Below, in pieces: positions 33,569 through 41,551 of a stretch of 64,000 nt of DNA; position 1 is the first letter of the stretch, and each line of letters begins with the position of its first letter. The stretch covers positions 1,116,001-1,180,000 of the forward strand of contig CAWBZG010000002.1 of the NCBI GenBank assembly GCA_963793245.1. The letters are read 5' to 3'. Source of the stretch: CAXBBB01 sp963793245. GTDB lineage: Bacteria > Bacteroidota > Rhodothermia > Rhodothermales > BA12. The notes under the pieces were generated by a model that worked only from the letters and a program-made list of their open reading frames with translations, was not told the DNA's origin and searched no databases. The position numbers and the translations under genes were made by a program.

Positions 33569-34342
33569 TCAGCCTGCGATCTCCGCGTTGATCTGATCGC
33601 CCATCTCGTGGAAGAGTTCGGAGTCGACGATCATGCGGCCCGTGTGCTCGCAGAGGGGAATGTGCGCGCGCTGCTGAATCTCGATCTGCTGCTGCGGCGG
33701 AATTGCAAACCCGCCAGCGGCACCGCGTTCGAGCGGAACGACCGCGCGGCCATCGCGAAGGCGACCACGGAGACGCTTGTACATCGCCGTGTGCTTGGCG
33801 TCGACGTCCTCGGCGGCCTTGTCGCGGCGCTCGGCTAGGCCTTTCTCTTCGCTGGCCGTCTCGTTCATCACGCCGCCCAACTCTTCGCGCTTCTGAGCAA
33901 GCATCTCGTTGAGTTCGTTGAGGCGCGTGTCGGTTTCTTCGACTTTGAACTGGCGCGGTTCGACGCCCCGACCGATCTGGTCGATCTGTCCCTGAGCGTC
34001 GATGATGCGCTGGCGCGAGGCTTCAATCTCTTTGGAGAGCGCGTCGTACTCGCGGTTGTTGCGGACCTGGTTCTGCTGCTCGGTGTACTTGCGGATCGCG
34101 TTTTCGCTCTCCTTCATCTCGTTCTCATTCTGCCGGTGCGCCTGGGCGTCGTCCTGAGCTTCCTGAGCGAGCGCGCGTTTGCGGTCTTCGAGCGTCGCGC
34201 GTTCGGCTTCGAGTTCGGCGATTTCGTCGGGCAGATCGCCGCGGAGCTTGCGCAGGCGGTCGAGTTTGCTGTCCAGGTGCTGCAAACGCGACAGGGCGCG
34301 CAGCTGCGTGATCGTCGGAGTGTCGGCGGTGAGTTCAGCCAT
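33569..34342 (-). CDS. Coiled-coil protein with degenerate C4 zinc-ribbon (zf-RING_7 family)
   Basis: 257 residues: a long coiled coil (about 15-195, rich in Glu, Arg, Gln) and a C-terminal ribbon. The family ribbon normally reads CxxC...CxxC; here it is GAAGGFAIPPQQQIEIQQ followed by IPLCEHTGRMIVDSEL, so only one of four cysteines remains while the surrounding framework is kept. The family is widespread, usually next to NIF3-like genes as here (118 bp away, same strand). Function unknown; loss of metal binding is probable. Confidence 0.85.
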   Translation of the reverse strand: MAELTADTPTITQLRALSRLQHLDSKLDRLRKLRGDLPDEIAELEAERATLEDRKRALAQEAQDDAQAHRQNENEMKESENAIRKYTEQQNQVRNNREYDALSKEIEASRQRIIDAQGQIDQIGRGVEPRQFKVEETDTRLNELNEMLAQKREELGGVMNETASEEKGLAERRDKAAEDVDAKHTAMYKRLRGRLRDGRAVVPLERGAAGGFAIPPQQQIEIQQRAHIPLCEHTGRMIVDSELFHEMGDQINAEIAG

Positions 34343-34459
34343 AGGATTCGGAGTGTGGTCGTCGGTAACTGGAAGGTGCGGAGCCTACGTGTTACGATGA
34401 CGTGCCGTACGGGTTCGCCAAATTGAGGCGAAGGAATTGCAGCGCCCAGCGGTCCCGGC

Positions 34460-35590
34460 CTATCGGGACAAGCAGTGAACGCGCGACGGATCGGTGCGCG
34501 TCTGCGTCCGGCTCCACGCGATGGTGGGAAGCTGATCGGCGAGGTAGTCGGCCAGAATCCGCTCTGTAACGCGCTCGGTTTCGTAATGCCCGGCGGTGAC
34601 GTAGGTCAGGCGGGGATTTCCATCTGTGTCGAGTACGTCGGAGAACAGATGGTACGTCACGTCGGCGGTGACGTAGGCGTCGGCGCCTGACGCCAGGGCA
34701 AGCGGCAAGAAACTGCTGCCCGATCCGCCGCAGACGGCGACGCGTTTGATGGGCTTGTCGGCGACGGCAGCACGGACGGCGGGCGTTTCGAGTCGATGGC
34801 AGACGTGATCGAGGAACGCGTTTGAATCCATCGCCGATGGCAACTCGCCAATGGCACCCAGTCCAGTCCAGCGATCTTCTTGGCCGACTTCGATCCAGTC
34901 GAACGCCGGTTCTTCGTAGGGATGAATATCGCGCAGCGCTTGGGTCAACGCCGACTTCGCCACGCGCGGTGCCAGCATTTCGAGCCGGATTTCGGACTCG
35001 CGCGCCAGCTCGCCGGTTGGCGTCTTGGTCCATGGGGATGATCCGTCGAGCGGGCGGAACGTGCCGGTGCCGCCTGTCACGAAGCTGCACTCGTTGTAGT
35101 TGCCCAGCACCCCTGCGCCTGCATCGGCCAGCGCGAGGCGGACCGCGTCGACGTGCCCAGCCGGAACGAAGGCGATCAGTTTGGCCCACCGGTCCTGCGA
35201 TGGGCTAAGCACGCGTGGATGGCTCAGCCCGAGTTGGTCGGCGAGGGCGAACGAAACGCCGTCGCGCGCCGAGTCGAGGTTGGTGTGCGCGCTGACGAGT
35301 GAGACGCCTGCTCGTGCAAATGCGAACGCCAGCCCGCTCGGACCAGCACCGGCAGCGAATCGCTTGCTCGGTTTGAACAGCAGCGGATGATGCGTCACGA
35401 CCACGCTTGCGTCCAGCGCGACCGCTTCGGCGAGCACCTGAGGTGTGGCGTCGAGCGCGACAAGTCCGCGTGCTACAGTCTGTGCGTGATCGCCGACTTG
35501 CAGGCCGACGTTGTCCCACGGCTCGGCCAGATCTGTCGGCGCCCATCGCGTCAGGGCCGACCACACGTCGGCTACGGTTGGTGTACTCAT
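34460..35590 (-). CDS. NIF3-like dinuclear metal-centre protein
   Basis: 376 residues of the NIF3/YbgI family, a hexameric toroid with a two-metal site and unknown physiological substrate. Motifs: EPWDNVGLQVGD (about 23-34), VVVTHHPLLFKPSKR (63-77), VSLVSAHTNLDSARDGVS (about 95-112), an inserted middle PII-like domain (about 130-235), and the C-terminal SGADAYVTADVTYH and TAGHYETE metal ligands. Start ATG overlaps the MFS stop by 4 bp. Confidence 0.92.
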   Translation of the reverse strand: MSTPTVADVWSALTRWAPTDLAEPWDNVGLQVGDHAQTVARGLVALDATPQVLAEAVALDASVVVTHHPLLFKPSKRFAAGAGPSGLAFAFARAGVSLVSAHTNLDSARDGVSFALADQLGLSHPRVLSPSQDRWAKLIAFVPAGHVDAVRLALADAGAGVLGNYNECSFVTGGTGTFRPLDGSSPWTKTPTGELARESEIRLEMLAPRVAKSALTQALRDIHPYEEPAFDWIEVGQEDRWTGLGAIGELPSAMDSNAFLDHVCHRLETPAVRAAVADKPIKRVAVCGGSGSSFLPLALASGADAYVTADVTYHLFSDVLDTDGNPRLTYVTAGHYETERVTERILADYLADQLPTIAWSRTQTRTDPSRVHCLSR

Positions 35591-36906
35591 GGGAGTGGAG
35601 GAGTTGGGCGTGCGCGTCCGGATAGGCGCACGCCTTCCTCCTCATTCACGCGGAGCAGCAGCAAGCCACCGATCACGAAAAAGAAGACGGTAACGGACAT
35701 TCCCGCGCGGTGTGAGTCGAATGCTGTCAGCAGCGTGCCGTAGAGCATCGTGCCGATGAACGCAGTGGCGCGTCCCGAAAAGGCGAAAAAGCCATAGAAC
35801 TCGCTCTCTTTGTCGTCCGGCACGAACCGGCCCAGCAGCGACCGGCTTGCCGATTGATTCGGCCCGACCATGAGTCCGGCCAGGATCGCCGACGCCCAAA
35901 ACACTTCGCGCGACTCGGAGAGCAGAACGCCCAGGCTCGCAATCGTCAGGCCGACGATGGAGATCAGAATCGTGTTGCGTCCGCCGATTTTGTCGTCCAG
36001 AAAGCCCAGTGCAATCGCCCCGATTCCAGCCGCCACGTTGAGGACGATGCCCAGCATGATCACGTCCGAGAGTTCGAAGCCGAACACGTTGACGGCGAAA
36101 ATGGACCCCATCGCGAAGATGACGACCAGTCCGTCGTTGTAGACCAGCCGCGCCACGAGCAGTCGGACGATCTGCCGGTAGGTGCGAATCTCGTTGAACG
36201 TCCCCCGCAGTTCACCGAACGCCAACTTGACGGCTTTGCCGGGCTTGACCGGCGTCCGTGCGGGCGGCGGTTCCTTGACGATGAGGGCGAACGGGATAGT
36301 GAAGACAGCGAACCATACGGCGACGAGCAGCATCGTCGCGCGCACATTTTCACCACCGACGGCTTCGAGACCGAAGAATCCGAGGAACGCATCGCGCATC
36401 GGCCCCTCCTGCACCAATCCGTAGAGTGCAATCAGCATCGCGACGATGGCGCCGATGTATCCCAACCCCCAGCCGAAGCCCGACACGCGTCCGATGTGCT
36501 CAGGTGGCGCCAAGTCTGGAAGAAACGAGTTGTAGAACACGCTGCCCAGCTCGAAACACACGTTGGCGACGGCGACGATCACGATGGCGGTGACCGCCTG
36601 CCCCGGCTCCATCCAAAACAGCGACGCCGTTCCGAGGATACAGATCGCACTCGTGATCAGTATGCCGCGCTTGCGCATCGCGCTCCGGTCGGCGATGGCT
36701 CCTGCCAGAGGTGCCAAAAGCGCGATGGCGATGGCCGAAGCCGAAACGCCCCATGTCCACAACTGCGTCGCATCCGCGCCGGGGATCATCGCCTGGGCGA
36801 AATACGCCGAGTAGATGAACGTGATGACGAGCGTCGTGAACGACGAGTTCGCCACGTCGAAGAGCGCCCACGAGAAGATGGACGGGCGGGTGAGAATGCG
36901 AGCCAT
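35587..36906 (-). CDS. MFS transporter, UMF1 family
   Basis: 439 residues with about 12 membrane helices. The start RPSIFSWALFDVANSSFTTLVITFIY matches the UMF1 group (vacuole effluxer Atg22-like), and the loop ADRSAMRKRG is the MFS motif between helices 2 and 3; GRVSGFGWGLGYIG and LFPD-type SFLPDLAPPEHIG are further family marks. Substrate unknown. Its stop overlaps the NIF3-like start by 4 bp. Confidence 0.92.
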   Translation of the reverse strand: MARILTRPSIFSWALFDVANSSFTTLVITFIYSAYFAQAMIPGADATQLWTWGVSASAIAIALLAPLAGAIADRSAMRKRGILITSAICILGTASLFWMEPGQAVTAIVIVAVANVCFELGSVFYNSFLPDLAPPEHIGRVSGFGWGLGYIGAIVAMLIALYGLVQEGPMRDAFLGFFGLEAVGGENVRATMLLVAVWFAVFTIPFALIVKEPPPARTPVKPGKAVKLAFGELRGTFNEIRTYRQIVRLLVARLVYNDGLVVIFAMGSIFAVNVFGFELSDVIMLGIVLNVAAGIGAIALGFLDDKIGGRNTILISIVGLTIASLGVLLSESREVFWASAILAGLMVGPNQSASRSLLGRFVPDDKESEFYGFFAFSGRATAFIGTMLYGTLLTAFDSHRAGMSVTVFFFVIGGLLLLRVNEEEGVRLSGRARPTPPLP

Positions 36907-36961
36907 GCGGTCGGGCGAGTGGATCGGTCAATCTAGGGACGACCACTCACGCGCGCATCGG

Positions 36962-37339
36962 TCAGCCCAACCCGGCGGCGAGGAGCGGATCGTGCGAGGC
37001 ACCAGCGATCAGCGTGGCCTCGGCAGTGGGAGGCTGCATCGCCAGTCGCTCGTTGAGAAGCGCATGCCACTGATGTCCTTCAGCCAGATCGATCTCGATG
37101 ACACCAGAAGCGCTTTCAAGTGCGAGGCGCGTCTTAGCGGGACCTACGTTCCACCGCACCGCTTGTACATCCTGCAAACGGAGCATCAGAATCGACCGGC
37201 GAAACAGATTCGTCGTGTGCAGTTCGATGCGATCCGCAAACAGGAGCGCACGTCCTTTGGAGATCGAACGACCAGCCGACCAGAACGTCGACGAGAGCAA
37301 CGGGCGTAGCAGGACGGGAGGCATGGGAGGAGGGGGCAA
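36962..37339 (-). CDS. Hypothetical protein, possibly PH-like fold
   Basis: 125 residues; after a Pro-rich start the sequence shows alternating strands (GRALLFADRIELHTTN, ILMLRLQDVQAVRWN, TRLALESASGVIEIDL) and a terminal helix (QWHALLNERLAMQ), which would suit a small PH-like domain. No family is certain. It lies 55 bp upstream of the MFS gene on the same strand. The 198 bp upstream to the tRNA-Arg gene hold nothing I recognise. Confidence 0.55.
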   Translation of the reverse strand: MPPPPMPPVLLRPLLSSTFWSAGRSISKGRALLFADRIELHTTNLFRRSILMLRLQDVQAVRWNVGPAKTRLALESASGVIEIDLAEGHQWHALLNERLAMQPPTAEATLIAGASHDPLLAAGLG

Positions 37340-37537
37340 AAACGACAGCCGACATTGGTACTTCGGCTGTGTAGAAGAGGTACCCAGTAGACGCAGCCAA
37401 AACCCATAGCGTTACAGGCAATTTTGTGTGCCCTCTTCAATTTCTCGCCCATGCGAGATCAGCCGTCGTTTCTACTTGTCTGTTGCGACACCTATTATCG
37501 GCATCGTCACATAGAAGGGTGTAGATTGGTCCCCTAT

Positions 37538-37610
37538 GCCCTCGTAGCTCAGGGGATAGAGCGACGGTTTCCTAAACCGCAGGTCGCAGGTTCGATTCCT
37601 GCCGAGGGCA
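37538..37610 (+). tRNA. tRNA-Arg (CCT)
   Basis: A 73-nt cloverleaf: acceptor GCCCTCG/CGAGGGC, D-arm GCTC...GAGC, anticodon loop TTCCTAA (anticodon CCT, arginine AGG), T-arm GCAGG-TTCGATT-CCTGC, discriminator A, no encoded CCA. Confidence 0.95.
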
Positions 37611-37674
37611 CAGCCCGCTCAGTCGTACTCCCAGCCCGGACGGGTTTTCTCCACCTCATCCCCTCACCTCTCTT

Positions 37675-38346
37675 ATGAAGAATCTAACCTCCCTCACGGC
37701 GCTCTTCGCGCTGCTCCTGCTCGTTGCATGCGGCGACGTCGGCGACGCTCCCGTTGCCGAAACCGGCGATGCCGTCGACCTGATGACGGCTGAAGGCGTC
37801 GAACTGCCCATCGACCGCTCACAGAGCAGCGTCTCGTGGCGCGGCGCCAAAGTCACCGGCGCGCACGACGGCGGCTTCAACGGCTTCGACGGCACCGTCA
37901 CGGTTGACGAAGGCACGGTTACCGGCGTCAACGTCCTGATCGACATGACCTCGCTCTACAGCGACAATGACGACCTGACCGGGCACCTGATGAGCGACGA
38001 CTTCTTTTCGGCGCCGACGTATCCCGAAGGTCGCTTCGAAGCCACCAGCTTCACGCTTGCTGAGGGCGACTCGGCTACGCACATGGTCACGGGCAACCTG
38101 ACCATGCGTGGCACGACCAACAGCGTAACCTTCCCGGCCAACATCATGGTCTCGGCTGAGCGCGTCACGGCGGTAGCCGACTTCATCATCGACCGCCAGA
38201 ACTGGGGCATCGTCTACGCAGGCAAGCCCGACGATCTCATCAAGGACGAAGTCCGCATCATGTTCGACATCGTCGCCATGCCTGCTGCGATGGAAGTCGA
38301 CACCGACGTTACGGCCTACAACAACGCCGCAGACGACGACATGTGA
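37675..38346 (+). CDS. YceI-family lipoprotein
   Basis: 223 residues. Signal peptide with lipobox LLLVAC (Cys19), then a YceI lipocalin-like barrel: IDRSQSSVSWRGAKVTGAHD, GFDGTVTVDEGTVTGVNVLIDM, LTGHLMSDDFFSAPTYPEG, and the tail INRQNWGI-like IIDRQNWGIVYAGKPDDLIKD. YceI proteins bind isoprenoid lipids in the periplasm. Its stop overlaps the folK start by 4 bp. Confidence 0.92.
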   Translation: MKNLTSLTALFALLLLVACGDVGDAPVAETGDAVDLMTAEGVELPIDRSQSSVSWRGAKVTGAHDGGFNGFDGTVTVDEGTVTGVNVLIDMTSLYSDNDDLTGHLMSDDFFSAPTYPEGRFEATSFTLAEGDSATHMVTGNLTMRGTTNSVTFPANIMVSAERVTAVADFIIDRQNWGIVYAGKPDDLIKDEVRIMFDIVAMPAAMEVDTDVTAYNNAADDDM

Positions 38347-38888
38347 TCGCGTTGCCTGACGTTGCCCACACAGTTGCTTACATCGGTCTCGGATCGAATC
38401 TAGGCGACTGCGCGGGTCATCTTCAGCAAGCCGTCGAGAGGCTCTGCCATGTGCAGGGTGTCTCGGCGGTTTTTGCGTCTCCGGTGTACGCCTGCGCTGC
38501 CCACGTCCTACCGGGCCAGTCGCCTCAGCCTGACTTTCTCAACGCCGTCTGCCGCGTCCGTACGACGCTGGAGGCATCCGATCTGCTCGGCGAACTCATC
38601 GCCATCGAGCATGCCCTGGGTCGAGACCGCCAGGCTCCGCGATGGAGCGCGCGGCCTATCGACCTCGACGTAATTCTGTTTGGAGACGAAAGGGTTGAAT
38701 CTGAATCGCTCACGATTCCGCATCCGCGCTTGGGCGACCGTCTGTTCTGGCTCCGACCGCTACTCGACCTTATGCCTTCGCTCAGGCTTCCCGATGGAAC
38801 GCCGATTTCCAGTTTAGCTGGTTTCGTCCGAGACGATAGCTTACGTCTGACCGATATCGTGCTCAGTGCCTGCCCAGATCGCGCGTGA
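38343..38888 (+). CDS. folK: 2-amino-4-hydroxy-6-hydroxymethyldihydropteridine pyrophosphokinase
   Basis: Adds pyrophosphate to the pterin in folate synthesis. 181 residues, GTG start overlapping the yceI-like stop. Motifs: AYIGLGSNLGDCAGHL near the start, PDFLNAVCRVRT, and RWSARPIDLDVILFGDE with the two Mg-binding aspartates. folP and folB are not in the window. Confidence 0.93.
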   Translation: MIALPDVAHTVAYIGLGSNLGDCAGHLQQAVERLCHVQGVSAVFASPVYACAAHVLPGQSPQPDFLNAVCRVRTTLEASDLLGELIAIEHALGRDRQAPRWSARPIDLDVILFGDERVESESLTIPHPRLGDRLFWLRPLLDLMPSLRLPDGTPISSLAGFVRDDSLRLTDIVLSACPDRA

Positions 38889-39133
38889 CTCCCGAGGACT
38901 TTTTCCTACTGCTCTTGCTCGCCGCTCTGGTGTTGATCCGAGTGCGCAAGCTCGTCGACGCCCTCGTCGCCGATGCGGGACCTGTAGCGCAGCCGCCACG
39001 CAGCATTCCGCAAGGATGGACGGCTGATCGCCCTGCCGAGCAGATTCGCTCAGCCAACGTGATCGAGCCGTCCACTAGCATTGAGGACGCCCGGTGGGTC
39101 GACCTGATCGACGTCACCGTAGGCGATGATTGA
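38885..39133 (+). CDS. Small hypothetical protein with one membrane helix
   Basis: 82 residues, GTG start overlapping the folK stop (GTGA). A hydrophobic helix at about 6-20 is followed by a polar tail. No family recognised. It is kept because of the tight overlap with folK. Confidence 0.42.
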   Translation: MTPEDFFLLLLLAALVLIRVRKLVDALVADAGPVAQPPRSIPQGWTADRPAEQIRSANVIEPSTSIEDARWVDLIDVTVGDD

Positions 39134-39216
39134 GTTGTAGCGGGTCTCGATTCGCTTGTGAGCATCCAGGAGAGTGAGCGCTCGTACTCCACACCATGCG
39201 GCGACGCTGGCCTGCG

Positions 39217-39906
39217 CTACCGCCGTGTCCCGAACGACATCGTAAGCGTGTATTCCTGCCGCACTCGTTGTCCGTTTTCGAGCGCCGGACGGAAGCGCCA
39301 CTCTCTGGCGGCGTCGAGGGCGGCTTGTTCGAGTCCATACCCCAGTTCGGCGACGGTCGTGCGGCGGTCTCCTTCGATCAGCTTGCGGTCGACGATCTCC
39401 ATTTCGGTGACTGCGCCATTGGGTTCGACCATGACGCGCAGGCGGACTTCGGCTTCGATACCGCGTCGTTTGGCTTCGCGCGGATATTCCGGTTGTCCGC
39501 CACGCACGCGTTGTGGGCCACGCGTCGGCCCTTGGGCAGCTTGGGCCGGTTTGTCGGCGCCTTCGACCGGATCGGCAGGTTTGGGCGAGGGTGGAGCGAT
39601 GGGAAGCGGCGCTTCGAGCGAGAGTTCGAGTTCTTCGATCTCGATTTCTTCGGCCTCGACAGGAGGAAGCGTGGGCGGTGGGGGAGGCGGCGGAGCGGCC
39701 ATTTGCGCTTGGGTCGTCTGCACGATCTCCTCCATCGCCACCAACCGATCCGGCTCACTGCCGACGCGCGGCGCCGATAGGTCGGGTCCCGGCGCGGGCC
39801 ACAGGCGAAACAGCAGGCCAACGAGCAGCAGCGCCGCAGCGACGCACGCCAGACTGCGCAGGCGATGCGTGGTATGATCGTGGTGGGCGCGGGCGAGCGA
39901 GAGCAT
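39217..39906 (-). CDS. TonB-family energy transducer, copy C
   Basis: 229 residues from ATG 39906; the 63 codons upstream are not TonB-like. Membrane helix at about 20-37, a linker with seven prolines, EAEEIEIEELELSLEAPLP and an Ala/Pro stretch, then a C-terminal domain (about 135-229) with QPEYPREAKRRGIEAEVRL, VVEPNG-like VMVEPNGAVTEMEI and AAREWRFRPALENGQ. It is clearly diverged from copies A and B at 23-24.5 kb. It is divergent from carA. Confidence 0.88.
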   Translation of the reverse strand: MLSLARAHHDHTTHRLRSLACVAAALLLVGLLFRLWPAPGPDLSAPRVGSEPDRLVAMEEIVQTTQAQMAAPPPPPPPTLPPVEAEEIEIEELELSLEAPLPIAPPSPKPADPVEGADKPAQAAQGPTRGPQRVRGGQPEYPREAKRRGIEAEVRLRVMVEPNGAVTEMEIVDRKLIEGDRRTTVAELGYGLEQAALDAAREWRFRPALENGQRVRQEYTLTMSFGTRR

Positions 39907-39986
39907 GGCGAAAAGTAGGGATGCGGCGAACGTACCGGATGGCGGGTTCGTGTAGATCGGACGTTTGGTGAAGCCGTGTCGGACCG

Positions 39987-40017
39987 TTGAAGAGCCTGCT
40001 CGCGGTCCGTAGTTTCC
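39987..40017 (+). promoter_or_regulatory. Candidate Bacteroidota-type promoter of the carA leader
   Basis: TTG (39987-39989), a 20-bp spacer and TAGTTTCC (40010-40017) approximate the Bacteroidota -33 TTG / -7 TAnnTTTG pattern. Transcription would begin just before the ATG at 40026. The match is imperfect and unproven. Confidence 0.28.
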
Positions 40018-40025
40018 TGATCGAC

Positions 40026-40088
40026 ATGCCCTATCCCGACGTCGTCCACTTGCTCGCAGCCTCGTGCTGCACTCCACCCGCTCGCTAG
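40026..40088 (+). CDS. Possible leader peptide upstream of carA
   Basis: ATG to TAG, 20 residues (MPYPDVVHLLAASCCTPPAR), ending 8 bp before the terminator hairpin that precedes carA. Nothing in its composition points to a specific amino acid. Reported because a short ORF followed by a terminator and then a biosynthetic gene is the layout of an attenuator; coding is unproven. Confidence 0.25.
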   Translation: MPYPDVVHLLAASCCTPPAR

Positions 40089-40096
40089 CGGGCACG

Positions 40097-40124
40097 CCTT
40101 CCCCATTCGGGAGGGTTTTTTTTT
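40097..40124 (+). terminator. Intrinsic terminator in the carA leader
   Basis: Stem CCTTCCC/GGGAGGG (seven pairs, one G-U), loop CATTC, then nine T (40116-40124), 28 bp before the carA ATG. No plus-strand gene ends upstream within the gap, so it would act on the transcript leading into carA. Confidence 0.75.
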
Positions 40125-40151
40125 AGCCCTACGTCATCTCCCTTCGTCCCT

Positions 40152-41262
40152 ATGCCCGACCGCATTCCCGCAGTCCTCGCCCTCGAAGATGGGTTCGTCG
40201 CCCACGGCTACGCATTCGGCGCAGTCGGTGAGACCGGTGGCGAGATCTGCTTCAATACGAGCATGACCGGCTACCAGGAAATCGCGACCGATCCGAGCTA
40301 CCACGGCCAGATCATGACGATGACCTATCCGCACATCGGCAACTACGGCGCCAACGAAGGCGACACCGAAGCCGCCGCGCCCCACATCGCCGGATTGGTC
40401 GTCCGCGCCTACACGTCGGACTATTCGAACGGCGAGGCGGAGCACGGCATGCACGACTACATGAAAGCCCACGGATTGATCGGCATCGGAGGCGTCGACA
40501 CGCGCAGTCTGGTGCGGCACGTGCGCGAGAAGGGGGTGATGAATGCTGTTATTGCAAGCGGAGCAGACCTGGACGTCGACGCGCTAATCGAGAAAGCTAA
40601 AGCGGTCCCCTCGATGGACGGCCTCGAACTCGCCTCACGCGTAACGACGGATGCTGCGTACGACTTCTCAGACGGCGAAGGCCCGCGCGTGGCGGTCTAC
40701 GACTATGGCGTCAAGCAGAACATCCTGCGCTCGTTCGCGCGACGCGGGCTGCACCGTCCGCGTTTTTCCGTCGACTACGCCGCTCTCGGACGTGATGGAG
40801 TGGGGGCCGGATGGTCTGTTCCTGTCCAATGGCCCCGGAGATCCGCGCGCCATGCCCGGCGCGATCGACACGGCACGCCAGGTGATCGCGTCCGGCATCC
40901 CGGCGTTCGGCATTTGCATGGGGCACCAACTGCTCGCTCTGGCCGGTGGGATGGAGGTGTTCAAGATGTTCGTCGGTCACCGAGGAGCGAACCAGCCCGT
41001 TCTGAACAAAGAGACCGGAAAGGTCGAAGTCACGACGCAGAACCACGGCTTTGCTGTCCGCGCCGACAGCATCGACCCATCCATCGCGACTGTCACGCAC
41101 GTCAACCTCAACGACGATACCGTCGAGGGCGTGCGTTTTGCCCAGGCGCCCGTCGTTGGCATTCAGTATCACCCGGAAGCCTCACCCGGTCCGCACGATA
41201 GTCACTACCTGTTCGACGACTTCGTCGGCATGATGGACGCCCACATGGGTGTCGCCGCCTAA
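40152..41262 (+). CDS. carA: Carbamoyl-phosphate synthase small subunit, frameshifted
   Basis: Glutamine amidotransferase subunit feeding ammonia to CarB for pyrimidine and arginine synthesis. The first frame gives the N-terminal domain (LALEDGFVAHGYAFG, CFNTSMTGYQEIATDPSY, GVDTRSLVRHVREKG) to NILRSFARRG. The second gives CTVRVFPSTTPL, GLFLSNGPGDP, the class-I GATase nucleophile in FGICMGHQLLALA and the final QYHPEASPGPHDSHYLFDDF. One extra base in GGGC at 40746-40749 accounts for the break. The joined protein is about 369 residues, the family length. An indel error is likelier than loss of a core gene. Confidence 0.92.
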
Positions 41263-41266
41263 GCTG

Positions 41267-41497
41267 ATGACGCTGCTAGAGGTACACGAAAATGCCTTCG
41301 ACTTGCTCGTCGAGCGCTACGGTTTAGATAGAAGCGAGTCGCCGTTGAATCTAAACGCTCAACTTTTCCAGCTGAGAAGAGCGGACTCCGGTCTCAGCAT
41401 CGCCCCAGATTGCACCGAGCACATCCGGCGCAGCGTCGGCACTCCGGTTGAGCACGCACCGGGAACGCAACCGCCTCCGCGTCCACCCCAAACCTGA
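41267..41497 (+). CDS. Doubtful small ORF between carA and carB
   Basis: ATG at 41267 gives 76 codons with a plausible beginning (MTLLEVHENAFDLLVERYG) but a Pro-rich, disordered end. No family recognised. It fills most of the 290-bp carA-carB gap and ends in front of a palindrome. Possibly spurious. Confidence 0.25.
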   Translation: MTLLEVHENAFDLLVERYGLDRSESPLNLNAQLFQLRRADSGLSIAPDCTEHIRRSVGTPVEHAPGTQPPPRPPQT

Positions 41498-41521
41498 CAG
41501 GTCTACAAGACCTGTCAGGTT
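41491..41521. repeat. Perfect 14-bp palindrome upstream of carB
   Basis: AACCTGACAGGTCT (41491-41504), loop ACA, AGACCTGTCAGGTT (41508-41521): a perfect 14-bp stem 30 bp before the carB ATG. I recall ACCTGACAGGT-type palindromes as multi-copy intergenic repeats in other genomes. There is only a weak T-tract, so it need not terminate. Confidence 0.85.
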
Positions 41522-41551
41522 TCCCCCTTGATATCGCCTTACCCGTCTCTG

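Noticed and set aside
39378..40106. Alternative frames over tonB copy C and its upstream gap
   Set aside because: Only the frame starting at 39906 has a membrane helix and TonB motifs; the others are Arg/Ser/Pro-rich noise.
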